In this document: positions 44,346-53,331 of the stretch, in pieces
How the letters are laid out: each line of letters opens with the position of its first letter
How positions within the stretch are numbered: position 1 is the first letter of the stretch
Source: Myxococcota bacterium
GTDB taxonomy: Bacteria > Myxococcota_A > Polyangia > HGW-17
Reading direction: 5' to 3'
DNA length: 64,000 nucleotides
Assembly: GCA_018821305.1 (NCBI GenBank)
Contig: JAHJMN010000124.1
Span: 37,801-101,800, forward strand
The notes under the pieces: generated by a model
What the model was told of the DNA's origin: nothing
The model's database searches: none
Seen by the model: the letters and a program-made list of their open reading frames with translations, nothing else
Position numbers and translations under genes: made by a program

Positions 44346-46235
44346 TTACGGGGTGTGGCAGATGTAGTACATGTAAAGAGAGCAGGGGATATCATTCCAT
44401 TGGCCGCCGGCCCAGGGTGCGATGTGACCACAGTCTTCGTTTCCGTCGTAATTGTTGGGTTCTCCCGGGGCCCAGGAACTGAAATCCATGGGCGTTCCAT
44501 CAGTCCACGTAAATGTACCTTCGTTCGTGATATCATCGGTACCGATCCACCAGTTGGAATCGGAAGAGATTGCAAAGGCACCATTGACAACGGCATTTTG
44601 CATTTCCTGGTTATGAATGGAAACCAGATGACCGCTCTGAGATAAACAGTCGTCTTCCGCTTCTTCGTAAGTGGCGTATACAAAACAGAAAAGGAGGCTT
44701 CCACCATCGGGTGCCGGCTGTTCAAAGCAGTATGGACACGCAGGATTGTTGTCGATGAGGCCGTCGCAGTTATCATCACGGCCGTTGCACAGTTCCTCAG
44801 CTCCAGGGTAAATAGTGTCATCGTTATCATTGCAGTCAATACCGCAGCCAAAAACACCATCTCCGTCTTCGTCTGTATTTGAAGGATCCATGCAGTCAAA
44901 ATGGGATTCGATATCAGACGGTCTCGATGCGAGGAAATCACGGACGCCCTGAACGGCATTGTGCATGTCGAATATTGAATACTCTTTTCTCGGATCTTCG
45001 TCTGCAGCATCACTGATAAGGTTTTCCAAAGCATCAATGTCGGAAATAAGATTGATATTATTAATAGTCTGGATTAGCTGTGTATAAGCCGTCCCGAGAG
45101 CTGTCCGGCATGGAATTGAGTTCATGCACATCTGCTGCATTCGACCGTTGCCGCCCCAGCTATAGAGGTAATCCTGGAAAATCTGGTCGATACCCCAGGG
45201 AATCCATACCCATCGCGAATCCGACGGGCGCCGATAAATGAAGTAGTTGTTCCTTGTCCATGCATAGCCGTCCCAGTGACCAAGAAAAATCTCTGTAGCA
45301 GCAAATCTGAGATAAGAATTCATGTCAACTGCCTGTGAAATTACTTCCATGAAATCATCCGGGTTTGTGATGGAATCAAGGAGGTCAGTGAGTTCCTGGA
45401 TATCGGAAAACCCTACATCATCGCCTTTATCCTGATCAAATGAGGTGACCAGACCATCAAAAAGGTCACCACCGTATTCACCCTCATACAGATTTCCGTC
45501 ATTATCGCCAAACCACTGGTCTAGAAACGGGTTGTTGTCTGTGGATTCCACAACTGTATAAAGACCGTAAAGGGTGTCATTTACATATACTTTCGCATAT
45601 CCAGTCCTGGGGGCTGGTACGTTCATAGCTCTGAAAAGCTTGTAACCCAATTGCTCATGGATCATTGAAGGATCCTGCACCATGTTGTTCAGAGCCAGTT
45701 TTTCCAGTCCGAACAGGCGCTGTCCATCAACGAATTTATCGAGATTGAGTAAAAAAGCTGATTTTCCGTCCAATTGCCGGAAAGAACCATAGCGGCCTTT
45801 CAGACGAAGGCCTGAATCCAAGAAAGCTATTTCGGTTCCGTCCATGGTAAATGTTACATCGGCGTGTACATATCGATCACTTTCCGCGTAAATTGAGTCG
45901 ATAGCCAATTGATTCATGGTAATGTGGACAGTTGAAATGAAATAATGGTTAAAAAGAGCACTGTCAGCAGTAAGTACTGGAATACATCCGGAGGTATCAA
46001 AAGCTTTACAATTATCGTTACAACCAAGAACGCCTCCAACAAAGCCATAAATATCGGTGCACAGAACCCCGCCTGTATCTGTTCCGTCGCAAATCTCAGA
46101 GTTCTCATCAATAAAATTATTTCCACAATAATCATAAGGTGTGTTATTCATATCAGATTCGTTTTCCTTTGCTTTACAGCCCATCAAAGAAAACGCCAGA
46201 ACCGAAATTACAAATATAAAACGTTTAATATACAT
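44346..46235 (-). CDS. CotH-type kinase lipoprotein fused to C-type lectin domain
   Basis: 629 residues. Lipoprotein signal (AFSLMGC, Cys20); Cys-rich segment (about 37-84); CotH domain (about 100-445) with LRLKGRYGSFRQL, NNMVQDPSMIHEQLGYKLFR and the late WDGYAWTRNNYFIY and IPWGIDQIF motifs; a MopRM-type metal-binding motif (about 465-492, DCNDNDDTIYPGAEELC); then a C-type-lectin-like domain (about 502-628: YATYEEAEDDC, WWIGTDD, WAPGEPNNY, CGHIAPW, WNDIPC, ICHTP), with EPN and WND as in Ca/sugar-binding lectins. CotH in spores is a protein kinase; the role of the fusion is unknown. Confidence 0.88.
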   Translation of the reverse strand: MYIKRFIFVISVLAFSLMGCKAKENESDMNNTPYDYCGNNFIDENSEICDGTDTGGVLCTDIYGFVGGVLGCNDNCKAFDTSGCIPVLTADSALFNHYFISTVHITMNQLAIDSIYAESDRYVHADVTFTMDGTEIAFLDSGLRLKGRYGSFRQLDGKSAFLLNLDKFVDGQRLFGLEKLALNNMVQDPSMIHEQLGYKLFRAMNVPAPRTGYAKVYVNDTLYGLYTVVESTDNNPFLDQWFGDNDGNLYEGEYGGDLFDGLVTSFDQDKGDDVGFSDIQELTDLLDSITNPDDFMEVISQAVDMNSYLRFAATEIFLGHWDGYAWTRNNYFIYRRPSDSRWVWIPWGIDQIFQDYLYSWGGNGRMQQMCMNSIPCRTALGTAYTQLIQTINNINLISDIDALENLISDAADEDPRKEYSIFDMHNAVQGVRDFLASRPSDIESHFDCMDPSNTDEDGDGVFGCGIDCNDNDDTIYPGAEELCNGRDDNCDGLIDNNPACPYCFEQPAPDGGSLLFCFVYATYEEAEDDCLSQSGHLVSIHNQEMQNAVVNGAFAISSDSNWWIGTDDITNEGTFTWTDGTPMDFSSWAPGEPNNYDGNEDCGHIAPWAGGQWNDIPCSLYMYYICHTP

Positions 46236-46743
46236 ATTAAAATCTCCACTTTGAGAAGTTCCGAAATTAAGCGATTAAACATACCATAAAAATAATCGCT
46301 TACAAGTTCAGTCCATAACTGTTTTCGGAAATGGTCATCGCATGAGCAGTCCTGGACCGCTTCATGAATAAAAGGCTCGAGAGTAGAACAGTGAATATAT
46401 TCTTCCAGCCTTTGTAGTTATACATTGATATTGAATGGTTACACCCTGAGCCTGACCCTGTTTACCTGACTTCCTGATTCCCTGTTAAAAAAATCAGGTA
46501 TTCAGGAAATCAGTAGCAGGAACAGGAAAACAGGGGGCTCATTCCTGACGCATTTCTTTAAAACGAGTCACAATCGTATTACCTCGAAAGCGCTCTAGAA
46601 TAACTCACAATCGTATTACTCAGGAGGCGTGTTAGTTGATATGGTCGCTCACTTCGTTTCGCTCAAAGGGTAAATTTGTCGCTCACTTTGTTTTGCTCAG
46701 TGACTTTTTCACCGGCTCAATTATCTTGAGCATTTCTGTATTG
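46236..46743. other. Repeat-rich intergenic region
   Basis: 508 bp without a gene. It holds the long hairpin (46445-46541), two copies of a 19-bp motif containing CACAATCGTATTAC (about 46569-46585 and 46605-46622), and two copies of GTCGCTCACTTCGTTTCGCTC-like sequence (46642-46662 and 46679-46699). A small hairpin GCTCAA...TTGAGC (46715-46731) lies 13 bp after purC without a clear T-tract. Confidence 0.55.
46445..46541. repeat. Long imperfect CCTG/CAGG hairpin
   Basis: Left arm CCTGAGCCTGACCCTGTTTA..., right arm ...GGAACAGGAAAACAGGGGGCTCA, complementary over most of ~38 bases with a short loop around TTAAAAAAATC. The same word composition occurs at 30773-30858 and 63867-63915. Confidence 0.6.
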
Positions 46744-47685
46744 TTAGAAGTTAATGTTGTAAATGGAACGAAGGTCCGGGGTGAATTCTGTTCCTGTTAG
46801 AATTTCGTACAGTTTGATATATTTGAGTGAGGCTTCAATGCGAACTTCATCCGGAATCGGTGGAATTGGGCCGTCTCCGTTGTATCCAATTTTCTGCATG
46901 TAATGGCGAACAGTATCTTTATCAAGACCGCGCGGTGATTTACCCTTTTTGACGTGGTCGTCATAATCATCGGCATACCAGTAGCGTGAGCTGTCCGGAG
47001 TGTGGATTTCATCTATAATATAGAGGCTTCCTTCGTCATCAAGGCCGAACTCGTATTTCGTATCCGCTAAAATGAGTCCACTGGAAGCCGCCTGTAGTTG
47101 CCCGGCTTCAAAAAGAGCCAGCGCGGCTCGTTCTACTTTGTCGTAGATCTCTTCACTTACGAGACCGCCTTCGATAATTTCTCTGCGGGAGATATTCATA
47201 TCGTGCTCACCGGCATGACCCTTTGTTGAAGGGGTAACCAGATTTACTGCAAGTTTCTGATGGTCAACCAGGCCATCAGGCAGTGTGTGACCGCAATACA
47301 GTCTTTCGCCCCGTTTATAAGCTGTAAGGATAGAAGTTGAACTTGTACCCGTGAGATACCCTCGGACAATGATTTCCACGGGAAGTGGACTAAGGCGCTT
47401 TACTACGCTCAACTGGCCGTGAGGTACTTCGAAGAGGTGATTCTGAATAATTCCAGCGGTTTTGTTAAACCACCAGTTGGCAATGCCATTTAAAACCTGA
47501 CCCTTGAAAGGAATCGTTCCAACTACGCGATCGAAAACGCTGATTCGATCGGACACGGCAATGAGCATGCGACCGTTTTCCAGTGCGAAAATATCCCGCA
47601 CTTTTCCGTTAATAATGGTTTCGAGATTTGGATACTGAATTTCTTTAATCGTTTTTCCAAGATGTTCTCTGACCGTTTCAATCAT
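46744..47685 (-). CDS. purC: SAICAR synthetase
   Basis: Phosphoribosylaminoimidazole-succinocarboxamide synthase of purine synthesis. 313 residues, the long form. ATG at 47685 is preceded by GGGAG. Motifs: KVRDIF, VSDRISVFDRV, EIIVRGYLTGTSS, and ADTKYEFG followed by DEIHTPDSSRYW. Its start overlaps purB by eight bases (AATGATTGA), so the two are cotranscribed and probably coupled. Confidence 0.96.
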   Translation of the reverse strand: MIETVREHLGKTIKEIQYPNLETIINGKVRDIFALENGRMLIAVSDRISVFDRVVGTIPFKGQVLNGIANWWFNKTAGIIQNHLFEVPHGQLSVVKRLSPLPVEIIVRGYLTGTSSTSILTAYKRGERLYCGHTLPDGLVDHQKLAVNLVTPSTKGHAGEHDMNISRREIIEGGLVSEEIYDKVERAALALFEAGQLQAASSGLILADTKYEFGLDDEGSLYIIDEIHTPDSSRYWYADDYDDHVKKGKSPRGLDKDTVRHYMQKIGYNGDGPIPPIPDEVRIEASLKYIKLYEILTGTEFTPDLRSIYNINF

Positions 47686-49006
47686 TTTGTTTTCTCCCGT
47701 ATTTTTGAAAAACCGGCTCAATTGCGCGGGTTATGATCATTTTTGTATGCCTGATATGGTGGGCGAGATCAAAACACCTTCGGATGTTTTCTTCACCCAG
47801 AGCAGTAGATACAGTCTCATCTTCCAGGAGCAGATCAAGAAAAGACTTGCCTCCGCTACCGGCACTCATGGCGCAACGCTGAATTGCTTCATAGGCTTTT
47901 TGGCGGAGCATCCCAGTCTTCACGAGTTCAATTAAAACAGCTTCACTGTATATAAGGCCACCGGTCCGCTGGAGATTTTCCTTAATTCTCTCGTGATTCA
48001 CTACACAGCCTGAGACAATGAAATCCAGTCTGCGAACCATGAACTGGGTAAGAGAAAGGGCGTCCGGGGCAATGATTCGTTCGTTAGAAGAGTGGGAGAT
48101 ATCTCTTTCATGCCAGAGGGCAACATTCTCAAGGGCCATGGATGCATATCCACGAACGGTGCGGGCAAGGCCACAGACGTTTTCGCTCAGAATTGGGTTT
48201 CGTTTGTGTGGCATGGCGCTCGAACCCTTTTGTCCCTTGCCGAATGGTTCAAAAACTTCTGAAACTTCAGTGCGCTGCCAGTGTCGGAAAGTGATGGCAA
48301 TTTTCTCACAGGTCGCTGCAGTAATTGCGAGAGCACCAAATGCCTCCGCGTGACGGTCACGCTGAACAACTTGAGTGGCAACGGTTTCAGGCTTGAGACC
48401 CAGCATTGACAGCGCAACTGATTCAATTTCAGGGTCGATATTGGCGTAATTACCGACGGCTCCGGCAATTTTCCCGTAACTTATTGACTCAAGGGCCCGC
48501 TCAAGGCGAAGAATGTCGCGATCCAATTCAGCGGCCCACAATGCGAAAGTATTTCCAAGACTTGTGGGCTCAGCATGGATACCATGAGATCGTCCTGTGA
48601 TTGCAACGGATGCGTGCTCTTCTGCTTTTTGAGCACAGGAAACGCAAAGTGCCTTTACGTCGGAAATAACCATCTCAAAGCCCTGTCGCAGGAGCATTGC
48701 AAAGGAAGTATCCAGAACATCACTGCTGGTCATGCCGAGGTGAAGCCAGCGGCTGTCATCTCCACATTGCTCTTCAATGTGAGACAAAAAGGCGATCACG
48801 TCATGGCGGGTGATATTTTCGATTTCAAGGATCCGATCCGGATTGAGGATCGTATTTTTGCGGATCTTTTCAGCGGTTCCGACGGGAACTATGCTGCTTA
48901 ATTCCATGGCACGGCATACGGCCAGTTCCACTTCGAGCCACTTCTGAAAGCGAGTCTCATCGGACCATAACCCCATCATTTCCTTTGTTGAATAACGATT
49001 TATCAT
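47678..49006 (-). CDS. purB: Adenylosuccinate lyase
   Basis: Cleaves SAICAR and adenylosuccinate in purine synthesis. 442 residues from the ATG at 49006, preceded by GGAGG; the frame extends 13 codons further up without good signals. Motifs: TSSDVLDTSFA, TGRSHGIHAEP, and the fumarase/aspartase signature GSSAMPHKRNP (residues about 260-270). First gene of the purB-purC pair. Confidence 0.96.
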   Translation of the reverse strand: MINRYSTKEMMGLWSDETRFQKWLEVELAVCRAMELSSIVPVGTAEKIRKNTILNPDRILEIENITRHDVIAFLSHIEEQCGDDSRWLHLGMTSSDVLDTSFAMLLRQGFEMVISDVKALCVSCAQKAEEHASVAITGRSHGIHAEPTSLGNTFALWAAELDRDILRLERALESISYGKIAGAVGNYANIDPEIESVALSMLGLKPETVATQVVQRDRHAEAFGALAITAATCEKIAITFRHWQRTEVSEVFEPFGKGQKGSSAMPHKRNPILSENVCGLARTVRGYASMALENVALWHERDISHSSNERIIAPDALSLTQFMVRRLDFIVSGCVVNHERIKENLQRTGGLIYSEAVLIELVKTGMLRQKAYEAIQRCAMSAGSGGKSFLDLLLEDETVSTALGEENIRRCFDLAHHIRHTKMIITRAIEPVFQKYGRKQND

Positions 49007-49121
49007 CGGATACCTCCAGTTGTTGGAAGCCATCCGAAACGACATTGATTACAGAAAATGAAAGATATGTCCATGAGAAATTGCATTTTTTACGGAAATT
49101 TTATAATAATACTTCGTACGG

Positions 49122-49180
49122 TGTCCCGTCCGTTGACCCAAACTAAAAGAATTGTCTGGTTTGATAGTTATTTCGGGACA
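49122..49180. repeat. Inverted repeat TGTCCCG/CGGGACA
   Basis: Perfect 7-bp arms at 49122-49128 and 49174-49180, 45 bp apart. It overlaps the promoter candidate of the sigma gene. Could be an operator or an eroded mobile element. Confidence 0.35.
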
Positions 49181-49189
49181 TTATAAAAT
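49161..49189 (+). promoter_or_regulatory. Candidate promoter of the ECF sigma gene
   Basis: TTGATA (49161-49166), 17 bp, TAAAAT (49184-49189). It is sigma-70-like rather than ECF-like; no GAAC-type -35 was seen, so autoregulation by the ECF factor is not supported. Confidence 0.4.
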
Positions 49190-49260
49190 GTTGGTAGTCG
49201 TAATTTTTTTTTAACTTTCCGGTGAATGAATTCTCCCCGGGTAACGTCAAGGGTTTTGCT

Positions 49261-49860
49261 GTGAAGGATTATGCCAGCCTTAAAGATGGCGAACTAATTG
49301 AACTAGCAGCTTCCAGCGATCAGTTGGCCTTTCAGTACCTCGTTAAGAGGCATTCTGGTTGGGCTTATGGATTCGTTGTGAAGACTGTCCGTGATGCGGA
49401 AAGCGCCTGGGATATCGTCCAGGAAGCCTTTGTAAGGGTTTACCGCAATCTCACGGAATTCAGGCAGGAAGCGTCCTTCAATACATGGTTCCACAGGATT
49501 CTATACAATCTTTGTGTGGATCACTGGCGGCGCAAAGGTAAGCGCCTTGAAGTCGAATACATGGACACTCTGGCATCAGATGATGCAGGGCCATCCGGCG
49601 GTTCAGGGTTTGTTTACAAGTCTCCCGAAAAAACGGCGAGACACCGCGAAGTTGTTGGACTTTTAGAGCAGGCCCTCGGCGCTCTCAGTTTCGATCACCG
49701 TACGATTATCCTCATGCGGGAAATCGACGGAATGAGTTACGAGGAGATTGCAGAAATTCTGGGCTGTCCCAAGGGTACAGTAATGAGCCGTTTGCATCAT
49801 GCACGGAAAAACATTACTGATTTTCTGGTTCAGCGGGGCTATATATCATCGGAGATTTAG
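49261..49860 (+). CDS. ECF sigma factor (RpoE-like)
   Basis: 199 residues from GTG at 49261, seven bases after AAGGG; another GTG at 49222 lacks a good signal. Region 2 (about 15-85): AFQYLVKRHSGWAYGF, DAESAWDIVQEAFVRVYRNL, FNTWFHRILYNLCVDHWRR. Region 4 (about 140-190): LGALSFDHRTIILMREIDGMSYEEIAEILGCPKGTVMSRLHHAR. Followed two bases later by its likely anti-sigma factor. Confidence 0.92.
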   Translation: MKDYASLKDGELIELAASSDQLAFQYLVKRHSGWAYGFVVKTVRDAESAWDIVQEAFVRVYRNLTEFRQEASFNTWFHRILYNLCVDHWRRKGKRLEVEYMDTLASDDAGPSGGSGFVYKSPEKTARHREVVGLLEQALGALSFDHRTIILMREIDGMSYEEIAEILGCPKGTVMSRLHHARKNITDFLVQRGYISSEI

Positions 49861-49862
49861 CC

Positions 49863-50555
49863 ATGGAAAAGAAAATGGAATTCAAAAACGACGATTTAAT
49901 TCTCAGTCAGTATCTCGACGGTGAACTTTCTAAACCTGAATCCGCTCGTCTTGAAGCTCAACTGACAGAGGACTCATCCCTTGCCGCCGAATTTGGCAGA
50001 TTAAAAGCTGTCCGTGAAGCCTTTTCAGAAATGAAAGCTGATAAGGTTGAAGTACCTGATTTCGACCTTTTCTGGAACGATCTCAATCAAAAGTGCGTTG
50101 TCGTTGCACAGGAAAAAAATAGGGATCTCAGCGAAATTAAAAGACTCATTGAGTCTCAGTCACAAAAGTCCCTGTTTGAGCGACTTTTCAGCGTGTTTAT
50201 CCCTGCTGCTGTAGGAATTACCGCTGCAGTTATTACAGTTTTTCTTATCAAGCCCGCTATGACACCGGTAAAAAAAGAACAGACTGTCGAATCTAAAAAA
50301 GCACCTGTTGTTATTCCTGCAGATGTCAAAACTGTTGATAACGGTAAAGAAAAATCTAAGAACCTCAAAACAGTTCATTTGCAGCCGGATCCAATCCTCG
50401 AAAACATTATTGAGTCCTCCGATTCGTGTATAATTGAAAGCATGCAAAGTGCCGAGGATGTCATAACAGCAGTTTTTAAAGTAGAAGATAAAGATGGTTC
50501 CATGGTCACGGTCGTCTGGCTTCCCGTGGACGAAAACAGTGAAGATGCAATATAG
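49863..50555 (+). CDS. Transmembrane anti-sigma factor
   Basis: 230 residues. N-terminal anti-sigma-like helix bundle (LILSQYLDGELSKPESARLEAQL), without the HxxxCxxC zinc motif, then one transmembrane helix (about 118-138, FIPAAVGITAAVITVFLI) and a ~90-residue periplasmic part. Adjacent to the ECF gene by two bases, the standard sigma/anti-sigma arrangement. The periplasmic domain is not recognised. Confidence 0.8.
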   Translation: MEKKMEFKNDDLILSQYLDGELSKPESARLEAQLTEDSSLAAEFGRLKAVREAFSEMKADKVEVPDFDLFWNDLNQKCVVVAQEKNRDLSEIKRLIESQSQKSLFERLFSVFIPAAVGITAAVITVFLIKPAMTPVKKEQTVESKKAPVVIPADVKTVDNGKEKSKNLKTVHLQPDPILENIIESSDSCIIESMQSAEDVITAVFKVEDKDGSMVTVVWLPVDENSEDAI

Positions 50556-50578
50556 TTTCTCTCAATGGAGTCTTTGAT

Positions 50579-51079
50579 ATGATTCGTTTTTCCAGAGTTT
50601 TTACAATTATTTCGATGCTTATTGCAGGTTTTGCCTTGAATGTTCAGGCCCAGAAGAAAGACCCGGCCAATAAGCCTGCCTACTGCACGGTATATACAAT
50701 CGCAGCTAACGAAAAACCTTCAAAATTACCTGCGGAACTGAAGTCTTTTGCTCACATATTCAGTAAAATGCCGTTTAAAGTGTTCAGGACCTTCAAACTC
50801 AAACAGAAAAACTCAATAACAGTTCATAATAAATACTCTGTTTCCAGAGTTTCGGCCAGATACAGTGTTGCAGTTAAACTTCTCGAACGCATTCTCGGGA
50901 CAGCGGATAAAATGAAGTTCCGGCTTCAACTACAGGTTCGCAAAGTTGCCCAGAAAGATCCAAAAAGAACTTTAACAATTCACGATATGGTTATGAAACT
51001 TCATTCGGGCAAACCGGTATTTATTGCTGGTCCTAAAGACGGGACTGATACACTTCTTTTCGGTCTGATCTGCAAATAA
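50579..51079 (+). CDS. Secreted protein in the ECF operon
   Basis: 166 residues with a Sec signal peptide (about 1-24, cleavage after VQA). Strand-rich and basic; no family recognised. It starts 23 bp after the anti-sigma gene and is probably a member of the same operon, perhaps a regulator or target of the envelope response. Confidence 0.65.
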   Translation: MIRFSRVFTIISMLIAGFALNVQAQKKDPANKPAYCTVYTIAANEKPSKLPAELKSFAHIFSKMPFKVFRTFKLKQKNSITVHNKYSVSRVSARYSVAVKLLERILGTADKMKFRLQLQVRKVAQKDPKRTLTIHDMVMKLHSGKPVFIAGPKDGTDTLLFGLICK

Positions 51080-51186
51080 TTAATAAAAGCATTAAGTTCA
51101 GGTGGGTTGAAAAATGGTGTTTAACTTTTTCAGGAGTTCATGTATATTCTAAAAATTATTACGCAATCGTATCGAAAGCGCCATAA

Positions 51187-53232
51187 ATGAAGAGGGTCCT
51201 TTATTCAATTTTAATTCTTACAATCATTTCAGGGCTGGTTTTGTCATGGTACATACCACGAAAGATTCGCTCTGTAATCCGTGATAAAGTTCGCAATGCT
51301 GCTGCAAGATTTGGTGCTCAGGTGGACGATTTTGAAGTGGATTTTTCCTTGTCCGCCATAAAATTGAAAGGTATTCGGTTTAAAGGAGACGGATGGGAAG
51401 TAGTAGTCCGCGAAGTGGAAGTAGAAAAATGGAAAATCCTCGGCTTTTTGCCTCCTGCCGTGGATATAGGAGATGTAAAGGTAAACGGCGTACATTTTCA
51501 GGGAACAGTTCCGGAAATTAAAAAAACTCCTCGAGCAAACACCGAGAATCGTACAATAAAATGGAAGAGTTTGAAGGTTACAGGTCTGTGGATTGATGCA
51601 AAAATGCCCGGGCTTACCCTTGGCTGCGAAGATGGAAGTCTGGATTTTAAATCGGGTCAGGGAGGGCACGCGTCATTATCAAATGTCAGTTTTCGAGGGG
51701 GGCGCCTTCCGCTGTATTTTGTAAATTCCGTTGATGTAGACTTCGAAAATCTACGAAAGATAAATAAAGTAAAACTGTCAAGTCTTGTGTGGAAGCTTTC
51801 CAGAGATCTCAACCTCTATACGGAAACCGTGGAAATAAATCCGGAAGATACGGTCACCATGAAATTCAATCTTTCCGGCCATTTCCTCCCACGAAAGGGC
51901 GAAGTAAAAGCCTCGGGAAGTTTTAACCGCCTGACAAAAAAGGTTTTTACCATTGTGCGTGTGTCAAAAGCTTCTGCGGGCTTTTTAATTCCACCGGCAA
52001 TCCCCGTTTCTGACAGGGAGAGTGTTTCTCTTGACGGAAAACTGGTTATTCGAGCGGAAGGTAAGACGGCAGATGTTGAAGTTAACGGCACATTATCTGG
52101 TTTGAGTCTGTTTCATAAAGGGCTGGCTGAACGCAAAATAAGTAATCTCAGTGCAGAGCTCAATTCAAAAATGCACTGGAATAGAACTACAGATTTACTG
52201 CAACTGAAGGATACAGTAATCAAACATCGAAACGTCTCCGTAAAAGTGGAAGGCAAAGTAGAAGGCTTTTCAAAACCCAAGCCCGTTCTCGAGGGCAGGG
52301 TAATCATCGACCCGGTTCCATGCCAGGATGTTTTAGCTTCCCTTCCGGAGCCACTTTTTCCCAATATCACAAAATTTCAAACCAGGGGCAATTTCAGCAC
52401 GAATCTTGGATTCCGCATTGATTTCGCACATCCCATGGGTAAAAACGGAGTTGTACTCTCCGGTGGCGTTTATCCCGATGGATGCAGGGTTCTCAAGACT
52501 CCGCCTTATTTCAGTGCCCGTCGCCTCAAGGGTAATTTCGGTTTTTCCATGCTTGAACCCGGTGGACAATATGTAAATGTCGAGGTTGATTCGGATTCCG
52601 ACTGGTACACTCCCCTTGATCGCATTTCCCCGCACATGATTCAGGCTGTTTTAACAACGGAAGACGGACGTTTTTACAGGCATAAAGGGTTCATTACGAG
52701 TGAATTTTCTACGGCTCTTGCTAAAAACCTTGCCACGGGGAATTTCCGCTATGGTGCCAGTTCTATCAGTATGCAGGTTGTAAAAAATGTCTTCCTCAAG
52801 CGCAAGAAAACACTCTCGCGAAAACTGGAAGAGCTATTTCTTACCTGGTACATGGAGCGTTCGCTGTCCAAAAAGCGCATAATGGAAATTTATTTGAACA
52901 TCATCGAACTCGGACCAAATATTTATGGCATTACAAAAGCTTCCAGGCACTTTTTTGGTAAAGAACCTGCTGAACTCACTCCCCGGGAAGCAATTTTCTT
53001 TGCATCCATATTACCAAGCCCGAAAAAACGGTATGTCTATTACTGCAATGGGGCTGTTTCTTCGTACTGGAACAAAGTACTCAATAATCTTCTCACTATA
53101 ATGCGCCGTCGTGGTCGCCTTAATGAAGAGGATTATAAAGCTGCAATGGAAGAAGAAATCAAGTTTGATCATGCCAATTTTATCGGCAAATCCCAGTGCT
53201 ATCACAAACTCCGCTCCTACGGTGGCCGTTGA
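51187..53232 (+). CDS. AsmA-like/GT51 peptidoglycan glycosyltransferase fusion
   Basis: 681 residues. One N-terminal transmembrane helix, about 430 residues of beta-strand-rich sequence resembling AsmA/DUF domains of the periplasm (LKLKGIRFKGDGWEVVVREVEVEKW and repeated pattern), then a monofunctional glycosyltransferase domain (about 470-640): catalytic Glu492 in TTEDGRFYRHKGF, GASSISMQVVKNVFL, KLEELFLTWYMER, EIYLNIIELGPNIYG. No transpeptidase domain. It may polymerise lipid II while using its N-terminal domain to span or contact envelope partners; that is inference. Confidence 0.82.
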   Translation: MKRVLYSILILTIISGLVLSWYIPRKIRSVIRDKVRNAAARFGAQVDDFEVDFSLSAIKLKGIRFKGDGWEVVVREVEVEKWKILGFLPPAVDIGDVKVNGVHFQGTVPEIKKTPRANTENRTIKWKSLKVTGLWIDAKMPGLTLGCEDGSLDFKSGQGGHASLSNVSFRGGRLPLYFVNSVDVDFENLRKINKVKLSSLVWKLSRDLNLYTETVEINPEDTVTMKFNLSGHFLPRKGEVKASGSFNRLTKKVFTIVRVSKASAGFLIPPAIPVSDRESVSLDGKLVIRAEGKTADVEVNGTLSGLSLFHKGLAERKISNLSAELNSKMHWNRTTDLLQLKDTVIKHRNVSVKVEGKVEGFSKPKPVLEGRVIIDPVPCQDVLASLPEPLFPNITKFQTRGNFSTNLGFRIDFAHPMGKNGVVLSGGVYPDGCRVLKTPPYFSARRLKGNFGFSMLEPGGQYVNVEVDSDSDWYTPLDRISPHMIQAVLTTEDGRFYRHKGFITSEFSTALAKNLATGNFRYGASSISMQVVKNVFLKRKKTLSRKLEELFLTWYMERSLSKKRIMEIYLNIIELGPNIYGITKASRHFFGKEPAELTPREAIFFASILPSPKKRYVYYCNGAVSSYWNKVLNNLLTIMRRRGRLNEEDYKAAMEEEIKFDHANFIGKSQCYHKLRSYGGR

Positions 53233-53253
53233 AATAATTTACAAATTCAATTA

Positions 53254-53281
53254 TTGTTTTTACTGTGAAATAAGCTAGTAT
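53254..53281 (+). promoter_or_regulatory. Candidate promoter of the Cys-repeat lipoprotein gene
   Basis: TTGTTT (53254-53259), 16 bp, TAGTAT (53276-53281), about 50 bp before the ATG. Confidence 0.4.
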
Positions 53282-53331
53282 ATTTATTCCCTGATTGTTT
53301 TTTACGAACCCTCAAACCCAAATGGTGCCTT

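Noticed and set aside
44261..45037. 258-codon minus-strand frame within the CotH gene
   Set aside because: Shadow frame; the real CotH-lectin frame covers the region and has all domain motifs.
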